Part shown: one piece after another, positions 30,273 through 38,553 of the stretch
Layout of the letters: the number at the start of each line of letters is the position of its first letter
How positions within the stretch are numbered: position 1 is the stretch's first letter
NCBI RefSeq assembly: GCF_047601025.1
Contig: NZ_JASGJZ010000001.1
Location: 1,674,001 to 1,738,000, forward strand
Origin: Pseudorhodoferax sp047601025
GTDB taxonomy: Bacteria; Pseudomonadota; Gammaproteobacteria; Burkholderiales; Burkholderiaceae_C
Direction: 5' to 3'
Length of the DNA stretch: 64,000 nt
The notes under the pieces: model-generated
The model's input: the letters and a program-made list of their open reading frames with translations, nothing else
Database searches by the model: none
Told to the model about the DNA's origin: nothing
Translations under genes and position numbers: made by a program

Positions 30273-31337
30273 ATGCTCCGACGCAAGACATTGAAGAACC
30301 TGACCCGGCTGTGGTCGCAAAGCCTGGCGCCACTGCTGCCGGCCAAGCCGCGCCGCGCCAAGGCCAGCAAGCCCAAGGCGGCGCCGGCGCGCGCCCCCGC
30401 ACGGGCCGCCAAAGCCGCCGCCAAGAAGACCACCAGGACGACCGGAGCCGCCAAGACAACCCCGGCCACCGGCGGCCGCTGGGTGCGCGGCGCGGCCGCC
30501 GGGCCGGCCGGCATGCGGCACTACCGGCTGTTCCTGCCGGCCGGGCGCGCAGCAGGACAGCGCTGGCCGCTGATGGTGATGCTGCACGGCTGCGACCAGA
30601 ACATCGAGCGCTTCGCGGCCAGCACGCGCATGCACCAGCTCGGCGCGCGCCAGGGCTTCGCCGTGCTCTACGTGGAACAGGACCGGCTGGCCAACGCCAG
30701 CGGCTGCTGGAACTGGTTCGCCACGCGCGACGGCCGGGCCCAGGCCGAGGTCGGCCTGATCATGCAGGCCGTGGAGCAGGCCTGCCGGCTGTACCGCGCG
30801 GACCGCACACGCGTGGCCATCGCCGGCCTGTCGGCCGGCGCCAGCATGGCGGCGCTGGTGGTCACGCGCCATCCGGAGCGCTTCCAGGCCCTGGCCATGC
30901 ATTCGGGCGTGCCCCCGGGCAGCGCGCGCTCGGGCCTGGGTGCGCTGTCGGCCATGCACGGGCGCGGCCGCACCGCGCCGCTGGAGGCCGACGCCGCCGC
31001 CATGGCCGACCACTGGCCGGCCCTGCTGGTGCTGCAGGGCGGCAGCGACCGGGTGGTGAAGGACACCAACGGCCGCAACGCCGCGGCGCTGTGGGCCGCG
31101 GCGGCCGACGCCCAGCCCCGGCCGCCGCGCCAGGTGCAGCGCGGCACGCGCTACGCGATGCAGGTCACCGACTACCAGGTGCGCCGCCGCACCGTGGCGA
31201 CGCTGGTGGAGATCGCCCAGCTGGGCCACGCCTGGAGCGGCGGCCCGGCCAAGGAGGCCTACAGCGACCCGCACGGGCCGGATGCCTCGCGCCTGATCTG
31301 GGCCTTCGCGCGGCGGCAGTTCGACCGGCCGCGCTGA
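30273..31337 (+). CDS. PHB depolymerase-family esterase with Lys/Ala-rich N-terminus
   Basis: A 354-aa esterase of the poly-3-hydroxybutyrate depolymerase family. Catalytic parts: LMVMLHGCDQN (oxyanion), AIAGLSAGASMAALV (nucleophile Ser), LLVLQGGSDRVV (Asp) and QLGHAWSGG (His). Residues about 20-65 are a basic Ala/Lys/Pro-rich tract (KAAPARAPARAAKAAAKK) resembling histone-H1-like or phasin-tail sequence, which might bind DNA or PHB granules. No signal peptide is clear, so an intracellular depolymerase or short-chain esterase is favoured. Confidence 0.82.
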   Translation: MLRRKTLKNLTRLWSQSLAPLLPAKPRRAKASKPKAAPARAPARAAKAAAKKTTRTTGAAKTTPATGGRWVRGAAAGPAGMRHYRLFLPAGRAAGQRWPLMVMLHGCDQNIERFAASTRMHQLGARQGFAVLYVEQDRLANASGCWNWFATRDGRAQAEVGLIMQAVEQACRLYRADRTRVAIAGLSAGASMAALVVTRHPERFQALAMHSGVPPGSARSGLGALSAMHGRGRTAPLEADAAAMADHWPALLVLQGGSDRVVKDTNGRNAAALWAAAADAQPRPPRQVQRGTRYAMQVTDYQVRRRTVATLVEIAQLGHAWSGGPAKEAYSDPHGPDASRLIWAFARRQFDRPR

Positions 31338-31347
31338 ACGCCCGTCC

Positions 31348-31755
31348 TCAGACTGCCGGGGCGCCGCAGAACCCCAGGAAGGCTTCCAGCTCGGTGGACT
31401 TGTCGAACACCGCGTCGGCGCCCATCGCCAGGCAGCGGCCGCGGATGCCGGGGTCGGCGTAGTTGGTCAGCACCACGGCGCGCTGGCGCGGCCGGCGCCG
31501 GCGGCAGGCCGCCAGCACGCCCAGGCCCGAGCCCTCGCGCAGGAACAGGTCGATCACCGCCAGCTCCCAGCCGTCGGGATGCTGGCGCAGCCACCGGGCG
31601 GCGTCCTCCTCGCTGTCGGCCCAGGCGGCCACGCGCAGGTCGACCAGTTCCTCCAGCGTCAGGATCAGCTGCTCGCGGATCAGCGCGTTGTCTTCGACCA
31701 GAAACGCGGCGAGGGGCGCCGCGGGACCTGCCATGCTGCGTTCCATGGCCACCAT
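31348..31755 (-). CDS. single-domain response regulator
   Basis: A 135-aa receiver-only protein. Acid pocket LVEDN, phospho-acceptor Asp in LAVIDLFLREGSGLGVL, Thr in AVVLTNYAD and Lys in AVFDKSTELE are all present. It has no output domain. It follows the hybrid histidine kinase by 73 bp on the same strand, so it is the likely phosphorelay partner. Start may be 31755, 31746 or 31734. Confidence 0.88.
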   Translation of the reverse strand: MVAMERSMAGPAAPLAAFLVEDNALIREQLILTLEELVDLRVAAWADSEEDAARWLRQHPDGWELAVIDLFLREGSGLGVLAACRRRRPRQRAVVLTNYADPGIRGRCLAMGADAVFDKSTELEAFLGFCGAPAV

Positions 31756-31828
31756 CCTGGCCGGGCCGCGGCCCGCCGCGCGCCGAGATTCGCCGCGGCC
31801 GGGCGTAGGACGGCGCCGGAGCGCCGCA

Positions 31829-33421
31829 TCAGCCCCGGAGCAGCCCCTTGCACTGCAGCGCCTCGGCCAGCGCCTGGGCCAGCGCCGGCTGGTCGAAGGG
31901 CTTGGCCAGCCGCACGGCGCTGGCCGGCAGGCTGGTCGGCAGCTCGGCGTAGCCGGTGGCCAGCACCGCCGGCAGCAGCGGAAACTGCGCCGCCACGGCC
32001 GCGATCAGCTGCGCGCCGGTGCGGCGCGGCATCACGTGGTCGGTCAGCAGCAGGTCGACGGCGGCACCGCCGCGCAGCGTGCGCAGCGCCTCCTCGGCCG
32101 AGCCGGCCTGCAGCGCCTTGTGGCCCAGCTCCTCCAGCAGCGCGCTGGTGCTGGACAGCACCAGCGGGTCGTCGTCCACCACCAGCACCCGCAGCCGCGG
32201 CAGGTTCGCGCCCGGCGCGGCCTGCGGCGCCGGCGCCGCGCCGTCCCCGGCCTGCTGCGGCGGCGCCGCGTCGGCGACCGGCAGCCACAGCGTGGCCGTG
32301 GTGCCGGCGCCCGGCCGGCTGTCCAGCACGAAGCGCCCGCCGGACTGGGCGGCCAGCCCGTGCACCATGGGCACGCCCAGGCCGGTGCCCTTGCCCGAGC
32401 CCTTGGTGGTAAAGAACGGCTCGGTCGCGCGCGCCAGCGTCGCGGCGTCCATGCCCATGCCGCTGTCGACCACGGACAGGCGCACATAGCGCCCCGGCGC
32501 CAGCAGCCCGCTGCGGCCGGCCGGCACCGCCTCTTCCTGCGCGCGGATCAGCAGCCGGCCGCCGTCCGGCATGGCGTCGCGCGCGTTCACCGCCAGGTTC
32601 AGCAGCGCCAGTTCCAGTTGGTTGGCATCCACCCGCACCGGCGGCAGCGCGATCGGGAATTCCGTGTGCACCTGCACCGCGCTGCCCAGGCTGCGCGCCA
32701 GCAGGTCGGCCATGCCGCGCACCAGCGCCGGCAGGTGCACGACCGTGGGCTTGAGCTCCTGCCGGCGCGCGAACGCCAGCATGCGCTGCGTCAGCGTGGC
32801 GCCGCGGCGCGCGGCGTTCAGGCCGTTGTCCACCAGCTGGCGCAGCTTGTCGTCGTCGGGCAGGCGCTTGCGGGCCAGCGTCAGGCTGGACAGGATCACC
32901 ATCAGCAGGTTGTTGAAGTCGTGCGCCACGCCGCCGGTCAGCTGGCCGATGGCGTCGAGCTTCTGCGCCTGGAACAGGGCCTCGCGCGCGCGCTCCAGCT
33001 CCTGCTGGATGCGGCGCCGGTCGGTCAGGTCGCGCGTGACCTTGGCATAGCCCAGGATGCGGCCGTCCTCGCCGCGGATCGGGTCGATCACCACGTGCGC
33101 CCAGAACTCGCTGCCGTCCTTGCGCACGCGCCAGCCCTCGGCCTCGAAGCGGCCGTGCTCGGCCGACTGCGCCAGCGCGCGCTGCGGCACGCCGGCGTCC
33201 CGGTCGCCCGGGGTGTAGAAGCTGGCGAAGCTGCGGCCCAGGATCTCCGCCGGCGCATAGCCCTTGAGCCGCTGCGCGCCGGAATTCCAGCTGACGACCA
33301 GGCCCTGCGGATCAAGCATGTAGATCGCATAGTCCGTGACGGCCTCCACCAGCAGCCGGTAGCGCGCCTCTTCGCTGAACGGTGAAAGCGGCTGCGCGGG
33401 CGTGTGTGCCAGTGTGGACAT
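31829..33421 (-). CDS. PAS-containing hybrid sensor histidine kinase
   Basis: A 530-aa cytoplasmic kinase. PAS domain at about residues 20-135 (YRLLVEAVTDYAIYMLDPQG, then WNSGAQRLKGY), HisKA with the phospho-acceptor in GGVAHDFNNLLM, HATPase_c with N box NLAVNARDAMPDGG and G boxes SGMGMD and GSGKGTGLGVPMV, then a C-terminal receiver (VLVVDDDPL, LLLTDHVMP, RLAKPFD). No membrane segment, so the stimulus is internal. A receiver-only gene follows. Confidence 0.93.
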   Translation of the reverse strand: MSTLAHTPAQPLSPFSEEARYRLLVEAVTDYAIYMLDPQGLVVSWNSGAQRLKGYAPAEILGRSFASFYTPGDRDAGVPQRALAQSAEHGRFEAEGWRVRKDGSEFWAHVVIDPIRGEDGRILGYAKVTRDLTDRRRIQQELERAREALFQAQKLDAIGQLTGGVAHDFNNLLMVILSSLTLARKRLPDDDKLRQLVDNGLNAARRGATLTQRMLAFARRQELKPTVVHLPALVRGMADLLARSLGSAVQVHTEFPIALPPVRVDANQLELALLNLAVNARDAMPDGGRLLIRAQEEAVPAGRSGLLAPGRYVRLSVVDSGMGMDAATLARATEPFFTTKGSGKGTGLGVPMVHGLAAQSGGRFVLDSRPGAGTTATLWLPVADAAPPQQAGDGAAPAPQAAPGANLPRLRVLVVDDDPLVLSSTSALLEELGHKALQAGSAEEALRTLRGGAAVDLLLTDHVMPRRTGAQLIAAVAAQFPLLPAVLATGYAELPTSLPASAVRLAKPFDQPALAQALAEALQCKGLLRG

Positions 33422-33656
33422 GTGTCGTCGGGTGGGGAACGAGCCAATATAGCCAGCCGCCCGGCCGGAACCGGCCAGGCGCGGCCAGAACGCGGCGTTG
33501 TCCGACACGCGCGGGCCCGCAGGGCCGGGCGGAAGACCGGCGGGACGGCCGGCACGCCATGCGCCCGCAGCACCACCGAAATGGCGCCCCCGCCGGGAGC
33601 CGGAGCGCATGGCCGCGTTGCTATATTCCCCGGCGCACAGCAGCCAAGGGAAGTCG

Positions 33657-34979
33657 ATGGACCAAGCGTGGTGGTACGGCCGAGACCAAGAGCAACGAGG
33701 CCCGTTCAGCACAGCGCAGATGCAGGCGCTGCTGCGCGAAGGCGTCATCGGCCCGGCCACGCCCATCGCGCGCTCCGCGGGGCCGGACCCCGCCGCCGAG
33801 TGGGTGCCGCTGCACGCGGTGGCCGACTTCGCCGCGCCGCCGGAGCGCGCCTGCGCCGCCGATCCCGCACGGCTTGACGGCGGCCCGGGGCCCGCCACCC
33901 CATTTGCAGCCGCCGAAAGTGCGCCTCCCCTGGCGGCGCCCACGCTGCCCCTGGCCGGCCCGTGGCGGCGTTTCTTCGCGCGAGGCGCGGACCTGCTCCT
34001 CTTCAGCGTCGTGGGCGGATACGTGATGCACACCGTCGCGGAATGGGCGTCCCCGGCATTCGCGATGTGGCTGCGCTCGCCGAATGCCGGCCCCGTCCTG
34101 GGCGTGTTCGTGCTTCCGTTCGCGCTGGCGCTGGAAGCCGTGGTCGCCGGACTGTTCGGCACGACGCCGGCCAAGAAGCTGCTGGGCCTGCAGGTGGCCA
34201 CCCTGGCGGGTGCGCGCCCGACCTTCGAGCAGCACCTGCGCCGCCTGTTCGGCCTGTACTGGTCGGCGCTGGCCATGGGCGTGCCGCTCGTCAACCTGTT
34301 CACCATGTGGCGCCAGTACCGGCACCTGAAGGCCGGACGCGCGACGGGCTATGACCGCGGGGCGTTCCAGGTCCACGCGCTGCCGCTGGGCCGGCTGCGG
34401 ATGACGGGCGCGGTGGCCGTCGTGGCTGCCGCGTTCTTCACCCAGCAGGTGCTGATGCAGCAGATCCGCGCCGACCGGCGCGACTACAACGCGGGCTTCA
34501 GCTGGCGCAACCCGGTCAGTGGCGCCAGCGCGGCCATCCCGCCGGGCTGGCTGTACGCCGAACAGAAGAACGATACCGGCGACAGCGTCTACACCTTCAG
34601 TTCGGACAAGATCGGCGTCGTCGCCATCTTCGCGATGGAAGAAGGCATGGGCCACCTGACGTTGCAGGAGTACCAGAGCATCTGGGCCGCGGCCGTGCAG
34701 CCCGACATGCTGATGGACGAGCGCGTGGTCGCCGCCGCCGTCCACGGCCGGGAAACGCTGCAGGTCCACGGAGCGATGGCGCGCAACGCCACCCGACGGG
34801 TACATGCCACCCTCTTCAAGAGCGGCGACCAGATCTGGCGGCTGGTGCTCGTGGCATTGCCAGGCCGCGAGCCCGACGGAACCCTCAGCCGGCATCTCCG
34901 GGAGGCGCTGGTCGACACGGTGCCGGAGCGTCCCGATCCGGCAGCCGCGCCCTCCGGTCCGGCCGCCCAGCCCATCTGA
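33657..34979 (+). CDS. GYF_2/RDD-domain membrane protein
   Basis: A 440-aa protein. It opens with a GYF_2 module (WWYGRDQEQRGPFSTAQMQALLREG, condensed here to residues 5-29), then a proline/alanine linker. An RDD membrane domain follows at about residues 100-240 (PWRRFFARGADLLLFSVVGG and FGTTPAKKLLGLQV). One further helix (TGAVAVVAAAFFTQQVLM) precedes a C-terminal domain of about 150 residues starting at WRNPVSGASAAIPPGW that looks extracytoplasmic. Function unknown; GYF_2 usually binds proline-rich partners. Start chosen because AAGGGA precedes ATG 33657. Codon choice is similar to neighbours. Confidence 0.8.
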   Translation: MDQAWWYGRDQEQRGPFSTAQMQALLREGVIGPATPIARSAGPDPAAEWVPLHAVADFAAPPERACAADPARLDGGPGPATPFAAAESAPPLAAPTLPLAGPWRRFFARGADLLLFSVVGGYVMHTVAEWASPAFAMWLRSPNAGPVLGVFVLPFALALEAVVAGLFGTTPAKKLLGLQVATLAGARPTFEQHLRRLFGLYWSALAMGVPLVNLFTMWRQYRHLKAGRATGYDRGAFQVHALPLGRLRMTGAVAVVAAAFFTQQVLMQQIRADRRDYNAGFSWRNPVSGASAAIPPGWLYAEQKNDTGDSVYTFSSDKIGVVAIFAMEEGMGHLTLQEYQSIWAAAVQPDMLMDERVVAAAVHGRETLQVHGAMARNATRRVHATLFKSGDQIWRLVLVALPGREPDGTLSRHLREALVDTVPERPDPAAAPSGPAAQPI

Positions 34980-34996
34980 GCGACCCACGCCACGGC

Positions 34997-36034
34997 CTAC
35001 GCGCCCCGGACCCGTACCGTCCAGCAGCCGTCCGCCCCCGCGGTCGAGAACCGCAGCGGCAGGAAGCGCTCGATCACGTCGAAGTTGGTCTTCGCGTGCG
35101 GCGTCAGTTCGGTGCAGGTGTAGGCGGCCTCGCGCCCGCTCTGCCACACGGCCAGGGCCAGCGGCAGGGCCCACTGGTCGGCCAGGTGCGGGCCCAGCGC
35201 CGCCGTGCCGACCTGGTACGCGCGCACCTCGCGCACGAGGTCGCGCACCACCGTCTCGGCGCTGACGCCCTTCTCGCCGAAGGCGGTGAACACCTCGCAC
35301 ACGTTCTGGTACGCCAGGGTCGCCAGCAGGGCATTGCCGGGCCCTTCGTTCTGGCGGCCGGGCGCCTCGCGCAGCTGGGGGCCGTTCCAGCCGAGGGCGG
35401 CGCCCAGCAGTTCGAGCTCGCGCCGGACCACGGCGCGGGGCAGCGCCGGCGCGAAGCATTCGGCGAAGCCGTCCACCCGGGCGCCGCGCTCATGCAGGTC
35501 GAAGGGCTGCAGCGGGCCCGGGGCGGGCTGGATCGTCGCCTCGATCTCGCCACCGCCGGCCGGGTAGAAGCCCAGCCGGCGCAGCTGGAGTTCGACGCCG
35601 GCGCCCAGCCGGCGCACCAGCGGCGCGTAGCTGCGCGCCAGGAAGTGGAACGGCGGCGCCATGGGGTTGTGCGTTCCGCCGGCGAGCTTCAGGCGGCTCG
35701 GCGCATCGGCCATCAGCAGGGCCGGCCACACGGTCTGCAGCACCAGCGTGCAGCTGCCCGCCGTGCCGACGCTGAAGGCATAGTCGCCCGCGCGCACCGG
35801 CCCCGGCGCGAAGGCCAGCGCGTGCGCGTTCAGCGCGGCGCCCTGGACCGCGGCGCCGCAGACCTGGGCGGCCGCCTGCACGCAGGTCAGGTGCTGGCGC
35901 ATCAGGCCGGGCTTGGCGCGGCCGGCGCGGATGCGGGTCAGCGCGAAGGGCTGGCCGGTGCACATGGACAGGGCCAGCGCGGTGCGCAGCACTTGCCCGC
36001 CGCCCTCGCCGGCGGAGCCGTCGATCTCGATCAT
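34997..36034 (-). CDS. rtcA: RNA 3'-terminal phosphate cyclase
   Basis: A 345-aa RtcA. It converts an RNA 3'-phosphate to a 2',3'-cyclic phosphate through an AMP intermediate. N-terminal IDGSAGEGGGQVLRTALALS and the cyclase motif GFYPAGGGE are clear. The catalytic histidine that is adenylylated lies in LTPHAKTNFDVIERFLPL. Its ATG overlaps the stop of the nucleotidyltransferase gene (ATGA). It is the last gene of the sigma-54 RNA-repair operon. Confidence 0.96.
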   Translation of the reverse strand: MIEIDGSAGEGGGQVLRTALALSMCTGQPFALTRIRAGRAKPGLMRQHLTCVQAAAQVCGAAVQGAALNAHALAFAPGPVRAGDYAFSVGTAGSCTLVLQTVWPALLMADAPSRLKLAGGTHNPMAPPFHFLARSYAPLVRRLGAGVELQLRRLGFYPAGGGEIEATIQPAPGPLQPFDLHERGARVDGFAECFAPALPRAVVRRELELLGAALGWNGPQLREAPGRQNEGPGNALLATLAYQNVCEVFTAFGEKGVSAETVVRDLVREVRAYQVGTAALGPHLADQWALPLALAVWQSGREAAYTCTELTPHAKTNFDVIERFLPLRFSTAGADGCWTVRVRGA

Positions 36035-36867
36035 GGTCCGCCTCCCGCGGGCCGGGCCGGCGGGTCGAAGTGCAGCACGGCGTCGTGCAGGTACTGGTCG
36101 AGCAGGCGCCCGTCCGCCTGCGGCCCGGGGCCGGGGGCGTGCGCCGTCGCCGCGGCCAGCTCGGCCTCGATGAAGGCGTGGATGCCCGCCCAGCGCGGGC
36201 TCGTCGCCGCCTCGCCCGCGCGCATCTTGACCTCCAGCAGCGCGTTGACTTCCGCCCGCACCGCGGGGTCCGTCAGCGTCGCGCCGGCCAGCGCGGCGAA
36301 GCGCATCGGCGGAACGCCGCGCCCCTCGCGTATCCAGCGCGCCGCCAGCAAGGGGCGCAGGACGTACAGGTACTTCTTGTAGCGCACGACGTCGCCGTAC
36401 AGGTGCTCGCGCAGGTTCTTCCTGGCCATCGACACGTAGTGGTGGTAGCCCCGCACCGGCGAGAAGCCGTCCTCGGCCAGCGCCCGCAGGCGTTGCGCCC
36501 ACGGCGCCTCCTGCCGGTAGACGATGGGCGAGCGCAGCCATTCGAGCAGCGTCGGGTTGGACGCGCGCAGCAACTGCAGCGTCTTGCGCAGCTCCCAGCC
36601 GTTGATGTCCAGGTCGCTGCGGATGGGCTGTTCGATGACGTCGCGGCCAGGCTCGACCGCCAGGTACCAGGGCAGCCGGTGGACGTAGACGAAGCGCACG
36701 TCGTAGTCGCTGTCAGGCGAGGCGAAGCCCCAGCCCCGGCTGCCGGATTCGCAGGCGAACAGCACCTTGACCTGGTGCCGCCGCTCCAGCGCGGCGAGAT
36801 GCTCGCACACGGTGGCGCGCATCCCGTCAGACACGGGGTGCGCGCTCAGCACCGCTTCTTCCTGCAT
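36031..36867 (-). CDS. RlaP-type predicted nucleotidyltransferase
   Basis: A 278-aa protein with the nucleotidyltransferase motif ESGSRGWGFASPDSDYDVRFVY (residues about 40-61), in which GSRG and D-x-D would bind nucleotide and metal. This matches the RlaP family (Pfam RlaP, formerly DUF/YcgL-like), named for its link to RNA ligase operons. It lies between rtcB (65-bp gap) and rtcA (ATGA overlap). A strong ribosome site (AGGGAGGAAG) precedes the ATG. It may add or remove nucleotides at damaged RNA ends; the reaction is not established. Confidence 0.85.
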   Translation of the reverse strand: MQEEAVLSAHPVSDGMRATVCEHLAALERRHQVKVLFACESGSRGWGFASPDSDYDVRFVYVHRLPWYLAVEPGRDVIEQPIRSDLDINGWELRKTLQLLRASNPTLLEWLRSPIVYRQEAPWAQRLRALAEDGFSPVRGYHHYVSMARKNLREHLYGDVVRYKKYLYVLRPLLAARWIREGRGVPPMRFAALAGATLTDPAVRAEVNALLEVKMRAGEAATSPRWAGIHAFIEAELAAATAHAPGPGPQADGRLLDQYLHDAVLHFDPPARPAGGGP

Positions 36868-36932
36868 GTTCTTCCTCCCTCCATTCATCCCGTCGCGAAC
36901 GGGCAGGCGCCAGGGGGCGCCCATCCATCCGT

Positions 36933-38159
36933 TCAGCCCTTCACGCACACCACCTGCTTCAGCGTGTGCACCACCTCGACCAGGTCTTTCTGCGCGGCCA
37001 TCACGGCATCGATGTCCTTGTAGGCCATCGGGATCTCGTCGATGACGTCGGCGTCCTTGCGGCATTCGACGCCGGCCGTGGCCTCGATCTGGTCCCGGAC
37101 CGTGAACGTCTTCCTGGCCTTGGTCCGGCTCATCACCCGGCCGGCACCGTGGCTGCAGCTCTCGAAGCTCTCCGGGTTGCCCAGGCCGCGCACGATGTAG
37201 CTGCGCGCGCCCATGCTGCCCGGGATGATGCCCATCTCGCCACGCCGCGCGCTCACCGCGCCCTTGCGGGTCACGAACACGTCCTCGCCGAAGTGGCGCT
37301 CCTGCTGCACGTAGTTGTGGTGGCAATTGACGGCCTCCACCTGCGCCTCGAACGGCTTGGGGATGACCGAGCGCACCGTGGCAACCAGGTTGGCCATCAT
37401 CACCGCGCGGTTCTTCATCGCGAACTTCTGCGCCCAGGACACGCCGCGCACGTAGTCGCCGAAGTACTGGGCGCCTTCCTCGAAGTAGGCCAGGTCCTTG
37501 TCGGGCAGGTTGCGCTGGTGGCGCTCGGCGTCTTTCCTGGCCAGCTCGATGAAGTGCGTGCCGATGGCATTGCCCACGCCGCGCGAGCCCGAGTGCAGCA
37601 TGAACCAGACGAAGCCGGCCTCGTCCAGGCAGACCTCGATGAAGTGGTTGCCGGTGCCCAGCGTGCCCAGGTGCTTGCGGTTGTTGGTGTTCTTCAGGCG
37701 CGGGTGCAGCTGGCACAGCGCGTCGAACTCGTCGGCCAGCGTGGCCCAGGCCTGGTCCACCGTCTCGGGCGGGTTCTCCCAGCTGCCCGGGTCGCGGCCG
37801 CGGTGCCGGGGCGCGGAGCCGTGCGGCACGGCCTGCTCGATGGCGGCGCGCAGCGGGCCCAGGTTGTCGGGCAGGTCCCCGGCGCGCAGCGTGGTCCTGG
37901 CGGCCATCATGCCGCAGCCGATGTCCACGCCCACGGCGGCCGGGATGATGGCCTTGCGCGTCGGGATCACCGAGCCGATGGTGGCGCCGATGCCCAGGTG
38001 CACGTCCGGCATGGCCGCGACGTGCCTGAAGACGATGGGCAGGCGGGCGGCGTTGGCCAGCTGCTGGCGCGCCTCCGCCTCGACCGGGACGCCCTTGGTC
38101 CACATCTTCACCGGCACGCCGCCGGCGACTTCTTCGACCTCGTAGTTCAGGTCCGACAT
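36933..38159 (-). CDS. rtcB: RNA-splicing ligase RtcB
   Basis: A 408-aa RtcB, the GTP- and Mn-dependent ligase joining RNA 2',3'-cyclic phosphate or 3'-phosphate to 5'-OH. Metal ligands are in MPDVHLGIGATIGSV, AVGVDIGCGMM and LGTGNHFIEV. The guanylylated His is in SCSHGAGRVMSR. Length equals the E. coli enzyme. Start 38159 has AAGGAG upstream; the frame stays open further upstream only because it runs through the Y-RNA genes. Confidence 0.97.
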   Translation of the reverse strand: MSDLNYEVEEVAGGVPVKMWTKGVPVEAEARQQLANAARLPIVFRHVAAMPDVHLGIGATIGSVIPTRKAIIPAAVGVDIGCGMMAARTTLRAGDLPDNLGPLRAAIEQAVPHGSAPRHRGRDPGSWENPPETVDQAWATLADEFDALCQLHPRLKNTNNRKHLGTLGTGNHFIEVCLDEAGFVWFMLHSGSRGVGNAIGTHFIELARKDAERHQRNLPDKDLAYFEEGAQYFGDYVRGVSWAQKFAMKNRAVMMANLVATVRSVIPKPFEAQVEAVNCHHNYVQQERHFGEDVFVTRKGAVSARRGEMGIIPGSMGARSYIVRGLGNPESFESCSHGAGRVMSRTKARKTFTVRDQIEATAGVECRKDADVIDEIPMAYKDIDAVMAAQKDLVEVVHTLKQVVCVKG

Positions 38160-38198
38160 GTGCTTCTTCTCCTTCTCATCTGTCGACAAAGAGGGGAT

Positions 38199-38334
38199 GC
38201 CCCGCTGCGCGAGTATTGGTGAAACATCGTGCTCTGCCACTGAGCTACGGTCCCCCATCGGCGGGACCGGCGGGATTCGAACCCGCGTCCACGAGCGTTG
38301 CAGGCTGTAGTTCCACCGGCATTCGCAGCAGGGC
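38199..38334 (-). ncRNA. Y RNA 1, YrlA-like with permuted tRNA mimic
   Basis: A Ro-binding stem and a tRNA-like module. Helix 1 pairs 38324-38334 with 38199-38209 (11 pairs, one U-G). Helix 2 pairs GGTGGAAC (38310-38317) with GTTTCACC (38218-38225). Between them is AUGCC opposite an 8-nt strand. Inside lie a T-arm (38270-38286, GCGGGTTCGAATCCCGC) and an acceptor-like stem GGTCCC/GGGACC closed by a loop (38249-38268). A D-arm (38231-38246, AGCTCAGTGGCAGAGC) completes it. T-arm precedes D-arm, so this is a circular permutation of tRNA, as in YrlA RNAs. It ends 39 bases before rtcB. Confidence 0.85.
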
Positions 38335-38340
38335 CTCTCC

Positions 38341-38449
38341 AAAAAACAAACTGCGCGACGAGGGACGGCAAGACATCGCCATGCTGGTTTCCCAGCTGGG
38401 GACTCGAACCCCCCGGCGTTCCGGATGTAGTCCTGCCAGCATTCGCGCA
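38341..38449 (-). ncRNA. Y RNA 2, with T-loop and GAAA-capped stem
   Basis: Helix 1 TGCGCGA/TCGCGCA (38443-38449 with 38352-38358), helix 2 GGCAGGAC (38430-38437) with GTCTTGCC (38367-38374). The 5' internal strand is AUGCU. The apical part has a T-arm with a canonical UUCGAGU loop (about 38398-38412) and GCTGG-GAAA-CCAGC, an acceptor-like stem closed by a GNRA tetraloop. No D-arm is visible. The outer stem is followed by GTTTGTTTTTT (38351-38341 on this strand), a terminator- or processing-like U tail. Confidence 0.8.
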
Positions 38450-38463
38450 AAAACCGGATGCCC

Positions 38464-38530
38464 CCGCGTGGCGACAAACGATGGTGAGACACGTTCTACG
38501 GATGTAGTCCCACCGGCATTCGCCGCGCGG
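38464..38530 (-). ncRNA. Y RNA 3, minimal (about 67 nt)
   Basis: Helix 1 pairs 38520-38530 with 38464-38474 (11 positions, one C-A mismatch). Helix 2 pairs GGTGGGAC (38507-38514) with GTCTCACC (38483-38490). The 5' internal strand is AUGCC and the 3' strand is AUCGUUUG. The apical loop is only 16 nt (TACATCCGTAGAACGT) and could fold just a 3-bp stem. There is no tRNA-like module. The element therefore retains only the presumed Ro-binding part. A TTTTT run (38450-38454) follows. Confidence 0.7.
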
Positions 38531-38553
38531 CGACGCATGTCGTGTCGGAGGCC

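Noticed and set aside
38231..38286. A tRNA gene
   Set aside because: D-arm and T-arm consensus are present but in reversed order, with a closed acceptor loop and no anticodon arm. It is better explained as the tRNA-like module of a Y RNA.
38160..38492. N-terminal extension of RtcB by about 110 residues
   Set aside because: The extension is read through the Y-RNA genes, has no homology to RtcB, and the ATG at 38159 has a good ribosome site and gives the exact family length.
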